The translations under genes and the position numbers were made by a program. A DNA stretch of 17,552 bases from JAUIHN01 sp964556075 (GTDB lineage: Bacteria > Patescibacteriota > Saccharimonadia > Saccharimonadales > Saccharimonadaceae). The notes beneath the pieces were generated by a model. It was not told the origin of the DNA, made no database searches, and saw nothing but the letters and a program-made list of their open reading frames with translations. The stretch lies in the NCBI GenBank assembly GCA_964556075.1, contig CAZKUV010000012.1, forward strand, positions 1 to 17,552. Reading direction: 5' to 3'. Positions 13,742 to 17,552 of this stretch are shown piece by piece. The stretch's first letter is position 1. Each line of letters opens with the position of its first letter.

Positions 13742-14758
13742 TTATTGTGACCAGGTGTTGTATAAATCAACAATACTTTTTGCCACCACGATCGGGTCGT
13801 GGCGAATAAGCGTGCGCTTCGAGGCTATCGGATCGGCCTTCGAGGTGTTCTTCCAGATAGCGCCGGCCAGAAGGTCTCCCCCGTATGCGTGATATGGCGC
13901 CCGTTCAAGCTCATCAAGGTCATATGTCACCGCCAATTCGCCGACGCCTGCGTACTTCTCCATGAGCTCTGGTTCAGGCTGCCTGGTGTTGTAGATAACC
14001 GCGTCAAGGAAGCGATGTCCAGCTAGCCGCTCGATTTCGCTCGCGAAGTCGCTGACACTATAATTATCCGTTTGTCCCGGTTTTGTGACGAGATTGCAAA
14101 CGTAGACCTTCATTGCCTGGCTACGAGCAAGCGCTGCGCCAACGCCAGGGACGATAAGAGCCGGCGCAAGGCTGCCGTACAAGTTTCCCGGGGCGACAAC
14201 GATGACATCAGCCTTTTCAATTGCTTCCAGGGCTTTCGGATTTAGAATTGCCTCCGGCTCAAGCCATAGTTCCGGTCGCTCGCCGTTTAGGTTACTGTCC
14301 CCGATACTCGATTCGCCGCGGGTTTCGCCGTTCGAATTCGTTCGCATCATTAAGGTAACATTACTGAGCGTGATCGGCTCGACGCTGCCAGTGATGTTGA
14401 GTACCTGCGCTGCGACTTCCACGCCTTCGGCGAAGTTACCTGTCATCTTCTCGAGCGCCGTAAGAAATAGGTTGCCAAACGCGTGACCCTTGAAGCTTCC
14501 CTCTTCGAAACGGTAGTTAAACAAATCCCGGAGCTTCTCGGTATCCGATAACGCGACCAAGCATTGTCTGACATCGCCTGGCGGTAGAACCCCCAGTTCG
14601 TCTCGCAGCTGTCCGGTACTGCCGCCGTCGTCAGCCATATTCACTAATGCCGTGAGTCGCCTTGTATACTCTTTCAGTCCAGTGAGTAACGTAAAACTAC
14701 CGGTCCCGCCACCGATAACGACAATTTTTAAATCAGATCCAATATATTGGGGTGTCAT
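13742..14758 (-). CDS. yvcK: YvcK/CofD-like gluconeogenesis-factor family protein
   Basis: A 338-residue member of the CofD/YvcK family. In Bacillus YvcK binds UDP-GlcNAc and affects carbon flow, cell shape and PBP1 localisation; its biochemical activity is not an established F420-pathway step. The nucleotide-binding N-terminus VVIGGGTGSFTLL (residues 13-25), ADDGGSTGQLR (42-52) and PPGDVRQCL (59-67) are diagnostic, followed by GHAFGNLFL (about 91-99) and VVAPGNLYGSLAP (about 191-203). All are present and in the expected order. The gene has no visible Shine-Dalgarno. It is divergent from the LssY_C gene, lies directly upstream of the dcw operon in the same direction, and ends at a hairpin. 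Proximity to the wall-synthesis operon fits a link with peptidoglycan precursor supply. Confidence 0.93.
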   Translation of the reverse strand: MTPQYIGSDLKIVVIGGGTGSFTLLTGLKEYTRRLTALVNMADDGGSTGQLRDELGVLPPGDVRQCLVALSDTEKLRDLFNYRFEEGSFKGHAFGNLFLTALEKMTGNFAEGVEVAAQVLNITGSVEPITLSNVTLMMRTNSNGETRGESSIGDSNLNGERPELWLEPEAILNPKALEAIEKADVIVVAPGNLYGSLAPALIVPGVGAALARSQAMKVYVCNLVTKPGQTDNYSVSDFASEIERLAGHRFLDAVIYNTRQPEPELMEKYAGVGELAVTYDLDELERAPYHAYGGDLLAGAIWKNTSKADPIASKRTLIRHDPIVVAKSIVDLYNTWSQ

Positions 14759-14812
14759 ATATATGCTATTCTCGCAGTTAGTTGCTATTCCGAGGTGATA
14801 GCCCCCCTTTCG

Positions 14813-14840
14813 TTCACCAGCACCTTACCCAGTGTATAAT
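14813..14840 (+). promoter_or_regulatory. Promoter of the LssY_C-domain gene
   Basis: TTCACC (14813-14818), a 16-nt spacer and a perfect TATAAT (14835-14840). Only 7 nt separate TATAAT from the ATG at 14848, so transcription should start at or one base before the start codon, giving a leaderless mRNA. It lies in the 89-bp divergent spacer shared with yvcK. Confidence 0.6.
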
Positions 14841-14847
14841 ACATTTT

Positions 14848-15741
14848 ATGATAAATGCTCTTTTCCATACAGCCTGGCGTCTGTTCGTCCTTCTCATCGG
14901 TATCATACTCGCTTGGTTGGCAATCTTCAAGTTCTATCCATATGCCGACAGTAGACTTCCCGCCTTTTTGGTTCTGCTCATCGTCTACGCGGCATTCGCG
15001 TACGTCATTATCCCGGCGCTCATCCGGATGTTCCGACTCTTCAGCCGCCCAGACCACATTCCCCGCTACGCGGTTACGCCTGACGGTTGGCCGTCTGATC
15101 CGGTCAATATCGCTATCGTCGCCTCAAGCCGCGAACAACTCATCTCCTCAATGGACCGAGCTGGCTGGTATCTAGCCGACCAGCCTACGCTACGTAATAA
15201 TATTCGCGCTATGTACGCGATGCTCTTCAACCGCCCCTACCCAGAAGCGCCGTTCAGTCAACTGTATCTCTTCGGACGTCCATTTGATATCGGGTTTCAG
15301 AAGCCGGCCAACGGTCGACAAAGTCCTCGCTCCAGGCACCACGTCAGATTCTGGCGCCTCGAAGTACCGGAGGACGACCGTCACTTCCCTCACTTCGATT
15401 TTTGGCACGGCAAAGTCAAGCATCTGCTCGGTATGGAGAAAGAAATCTGGATCGGCGCCGCCATCAAGGATACCAATATCTTCGGTATCCGCTGGCGTAG
15501 CGGAAGCTTGACGCATCAAATTAGCGTCGATGTCGACGCTGAGCGCGACCTAATCATCAAGGATTTGTCGTCCGTCCGCCAGATTAGAACCGTCGACGTC
15601 GTGCCGGCTGGAGAGCCATTCGCTTTCCGAGGACAGACGCTTCAACGTGGCGGTCCGCTCATTTGCGACGGTATTCTGACGGTCGTAGAGCTGAGAGGAC
15701 GAGTCAAGGCGGCGGTCCTCGGGCGACTCCCTAAAAAGTAA
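14848..15741 (+). CDS. Membrane protein with LssY C-terminal-like domain
   Basis: A 297-residue protein with two N-terminal transmembrane helices (about residues 6-29 and 38-60) and a C-terminal domain of the LssY_C type. Family hallmarks visible are 'DPVNIAIVASSREQL...AGW', the YLFGRPFDIGFQ stretch, RHHVRFWRLE with the His-His pair, WIGAAIKD, and LTHQISVDVDAERDLII. The domain often occurs fused to PAP2 phosphatase or DedA-type membrane domains; here it stands alone behind two helices, and its reaction is not established. The frame is open further upstream to 14782, but the ATG at 14848 puts a hydrophobic helix at the N-terminus and lies 7 nt after TATAAT, so I take it as the start. The 3' end overlaps the convergent helicase gene by 11 bp. 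Confidence 0.85.
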   Translation: MINALFHTAWRLFVLLIGIILAWLAIFKFYPYADSRLPAFLVLLIVYAAFAYVIIPALIRMFRLFSRPDHIPRYAVTPDGWPSDPVNIAIVASSREQLISSMDRAGWYLADQPTLRNNIRAMYAMLFNRPYPEAPFSQLYLFGRPFDIGFQKPANGRQSPRSRHHVRFWRLEVPEDDRHFPHFDFWHGKVKHLLGMEKEIWIGAAIKDTNIFGIRWRSGSLTHQISVDVDAERDLIIKDLSSVRQIRTVDVVPAGEPFAFRGQTLQRGGPLICDGILTVVELRGRVKAAVLGRLPKK

Positions 15742-17251
15742 CATCCTCCCCGAAGTGTTTTTGGAGCCGCATTTTGATGCTGCCCTCATGCCTACCGAGT
15801 CGTTCGCTCAGTTCGCTCACCGTCGACCCGTTAACGAACTCCTGCTTAAGCAGGTTGTCATCTGTTTGCTGCCATGGACGATACGCGTTCGGATATCGCT
15901 CGCGCATCTTCGCGATTTTGTCCGACCAGCCAGCGCCGGTTTTCTTGGCGGCTGCTGGCTGCTCCTGCCTCTTCTTGGCTTTTTCTCGAAGATGAGAAAA
16001 CCGCTTCGCGTCCTCAGCCCCGCGCTGACGAAGATAGCCGTCGATTTCCCTGGCTTCTTCACTTGCCCGTAATGCCATCTGGTTGATACCCGTCAGATAA
16101 AGATTGGACAAATTTTTTACTCGGCTGAGCGCCACGTAGCCCATACCTTCGACAAACGCCTTCCGGAGATCAATCCTGGCCGCGTCGAGTGTCATCCCTT
16201 GAGACTTGTGTACCGTTATCGCCCACGCGAGCCTGAGTGGCACTTGGCTGATACTAGCTCGCTTTTTATCGCCGTCACGAAGCTCCCACGTATCCGGCAG
16301 CATGCAGACGGTGCGGCCGTTAAAAAATTCAACCCACGGATACTCGGTTCCCGGCTCGAAGTCCACGACAATTCCGAGACTGCCGTTGGCGTAGCGTTTC
16401 TCCGCCGAGTTCTTAACCGCCATGACCAATGCGCCTTTCTTAAGACGCAGTACAGGCGGAGCGAGTACCGAGCGTTGCAGTGTCTCGACGTAGTTCTGCG
16501 CGCCCGTTGTCGCCTGCATGTATATCAGTTCGTCTCCCTCAAGCGCGTCAAGCCGCGCCTCGTTAATGCGATCGACGTCGACATTAACGGTATGAAGCTC
16601 CGTAACCGCCTCGTCACCGACCGGTTCGGCGCCCACCCTGTCGAGTAATTGCTGGGCATGGTGTCGTCTGATATCCCCGCTACGAAGCGCGTTTAATATG
16701 TCAACCAGCGCCTCATCGTCCTGACGGTGCTGTTCTTCGAGATAGCAGATGGTAGGACTCAGCTCCTGCCACGCCTGACTGTTAACCACGAAACTGCCGC
16801 CGCGCTGTTCCTGTCTGCGATTGACCGGTGGCAGCTGGAAAAAGTCACCACTTAAAATAACCTGGATGCCACCAAATGGCTCGTCTTGTTGTCGTACTTC
16901 CCGACACACTGCATCGACCATATCGAGACGGAAATCGTGCAGCATCGATATCTCGTCGATGATAAGGACGTCGGTCTTTTCGATAATGTCGCGTCTGCCT
17001 TTCGATAAGTGATCCGCGAAGGTACTTGGTAAACTGTCATGAATCCCAATACCCGACCAGCTATGGATGGTATTTCCTCCAAGATGCGTCGCCGCTAACC
17101 CAGTCGTTGCCGTGACCGACACGTGCCTGCCTTCTCCTTTTGCCAGACGAATAAACCGATTCAGCACATACGTCTTACCGGCACCGGCAGGGCCGGTAAG
17201 TAAGACACTCTCCCCCGAAAGCATCACCTCAAGTGCAAGGTCTTGGTTCAT
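15731..17251 (-). CDS. PIF1/RecD-like superfamily 1B DNA helicase
   Basis: A 506-residue 5'-to-3' helicase of the PIF1 type, expected to unwind DNA forks, R-loops or G-quadruplexes. Motifs from the ATG at 17251: Walker A GPAGAGKT (20-27), TATTGLAA (47-54), Walker B IIDEISML (97-104), motif III GDFFQLPPV (135-143), a QHRQDD region (174-179), HKSQGMTLD (348-356) and YVALSRVK (372-379). After a charged linker (about 418-445) a C-terminal helix-turn-helix-like segment (about 462-500: DNLLKQEFVNGSTVSELSER) probably contacts DNA, as seen in other short bacterial PIF1 proteins. A GTG start at 17278 is possible, but it would put a perfect TATAAT inside the gene; the ATG at 17251 is preferred. It overlaps the convergent LssY_C gene by 11 bp. 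Confidence 0.93.
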   Translation of the reverse strand: MNQDLALEVMLSGESVLLTGPAGAGKTYVLNRFIRLAKGEGRHVSVTATTGLAATHLGGNTIHSWSGIGIHDSLPSTFADHLSKGRRDIIEKTDVLIIDEISMLHDFRLDMVDAVCREVRQQDEPFGGIQVILSGDFFQLPPVNRRQEQRGGSFVVNSQAWQELSPTICYLEEQHRQDDEALVDILNALRSGDIRRHHAQQLLDRVGAEPVGDEAVTELHTVNVDVDRINEARLDALEGDELIYMQATTGAQNYVETLQRSVLAPPVLRLKKGALVMAVKNSAEKRYANGSLGIVVDFEPGTEYPWVEFFNGRTVCMLPDTWELRDGDKKRASISQVPLRLAWAITVHKSQGMTLDAARIDLRKAFVEGMGYVALSRVKNLSNLYLTGINQMALRASEEAREIDGYLRQRGAEDAKRFSHLREKAKKRQEQPAAAKKTGAGWSDKIAKMRERYPNAYRPWQQTDDNLLKQEFVNGSTVSELSERLGRHEGSIKMRLQKHFGEDVTF

Positions 17252-17258
17252 TCCTCTT

Positions 17259-17264
17259 ATTATA
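17259..17264 (-). promoter_or_regulatory. -10 box of the helicase gene
   Basis: A perfect TATAAT on the minus strand, 7 nt before the ATG at 17251, the same spacing as at the LssY_C gene. No good -35 lies 16-18 nt upstream (a TTGGTC is only 8 nt away). An AGAGG touches the ATG too closely to be a normal ribosome site, so a leaderless start is likely. Confidence 0.45.
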
Positions 17265-17314
17265 CCAACCTTGACCAAGCTGAGATATACGTAACCGAGT
17301 TCACAGTGCGTGCT

Positions 17315-17552
17315 CTAGCCGCGAGGCGGTTCGCCTTCCGGTTCATCAAGGAGACGCTTCGTTTTTATTTCGTAGCGCTTACCAGTAATCTGGCTAGTAA
17401 TGTAGTCCTCGTTTATCAGGTTGACGAACATATCAAGATCATTGCCGTCCATGATAATTATCGCGCCGGAATCGTCGGTCATCAGCTCGAGCTGCATTTC
17501 GTCGGCGTACTCAAGCGCCTGTTCCTGCGTAATGTCACCGATTTCCATCTTT
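17315..17552 (-). CDS. C-terminal end of a protein resembling DUF4868/KwaB-like proteins, cut by window edge
   Basis: The minus-strand frame is open to the window edge, so the ATG at 17548 may well be internal and the gene is treated as 5'-partial. The visible 77 residues are acidic. They begin with a helical segment (ITQEQALEYADEMQ), continue with a beta-like stretch (GAIIIMDGND) and end in 'FVNLINEDYITSQITGKRYE'. That last stretch, an 'LNDDYL-S-LTG-KYE'-like signature from memory, resembles the C-terminus of DUF4868 proteins, the family of the Kiwa defence protein KwaB. The match is from pattern memory over about 25 residues, so it is tentative; a stand-alone small hypothetical protein remains possible. 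It lies 63 bp upstream of the helicase in the same direction, with no clear terminator between. Confidence 0.5.
   Translation of the reverse strand, partial: KMEIGDITQEQALEYADEMQLELMTDDSGAIIIMDGNDLDMFVNLINEDYITSQITGKRYEIKTKRLLDEPEGEPPRG

Overview
The window looks like chromosomal DNA of a Patescibacteria (CPR) bacterium, most likely Candidatus Saccharibacteria (TM7). This is inferred from gene content and style: a compact dcw cluster, a VirD4/TraC-like membrane ATPase, a type IV pilin, YvcK, a short PIF1-type helicase and an LssY_C-domain protein, several genes with no Shine-Dalgarno, and -10 boxes sitting directly against start codons. No rRNA, tRNA, insertion sequence, integrase or CRISPR array was recognised, so lineage cannot be proven here.

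Left part (1-4469, + strand): the 3' part of a large conjugation-type DNA-pumping ATPase with a basic, low-complexity tail; an acidic, all-helical protein of unknown function; and a single type IV prepilin. Positions 4470-5275 form an 806-bp spacer between convergent transcription units. It has no convincing gene but holds several hairpins, a GC-rich folded island, one perfect DnaA-box consensus and a 12-bp direct repeat.

Central part (5276-13497, - strand): a division and cell-wall operon read mraZ - rsmH - (21-codon ORF) - ftsL-like - ftsI - mraY - ftsW - murG - ftsQ. Genes are tightly coupled: 2- and 3-nt gaps, an ATGA overlap, and a 74-bp overlap of ftsW with murG. These genes make lipid I and II (MraY, MurG), polymerise and cross-link septal peptidoglycan (FtsW, FtsI), and scaffold the divisome (FtsQ, FtsL). 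RsmH modifies 16S rRNA and MraZ represses the operon. The operon starts at a promoter whose -35/-10 region and start are covered by four GTGGG-type MraZ boxes on one helical face. murC-F, ftsA and ftsZ are absent. Between mraZ and rsmH lies the most striking unexplained element: about 254 bp closed by a near-perfect ~30-bp inverted repeat that encloses two further hairpins.

Right part (13742-17552): yvcK (-), ending before the dcw promoter at a hairpin; a divergent LssY_C-domain membrane protein (+); a convergent PIF1-family helicase (-) overlapping it by 11 bp at the 3' ends; and the C-terminal end of a protein that resembles DUF4868/KwaB-type proteins and runs off the window edge.

The best leads are the mraZ-rsmH inverted-repeat element, the intact MraZ operator, the 21-codon ORF plus hairpin inside the dcw operon, and a recurring architecture that predicts leaderless mRNAs.
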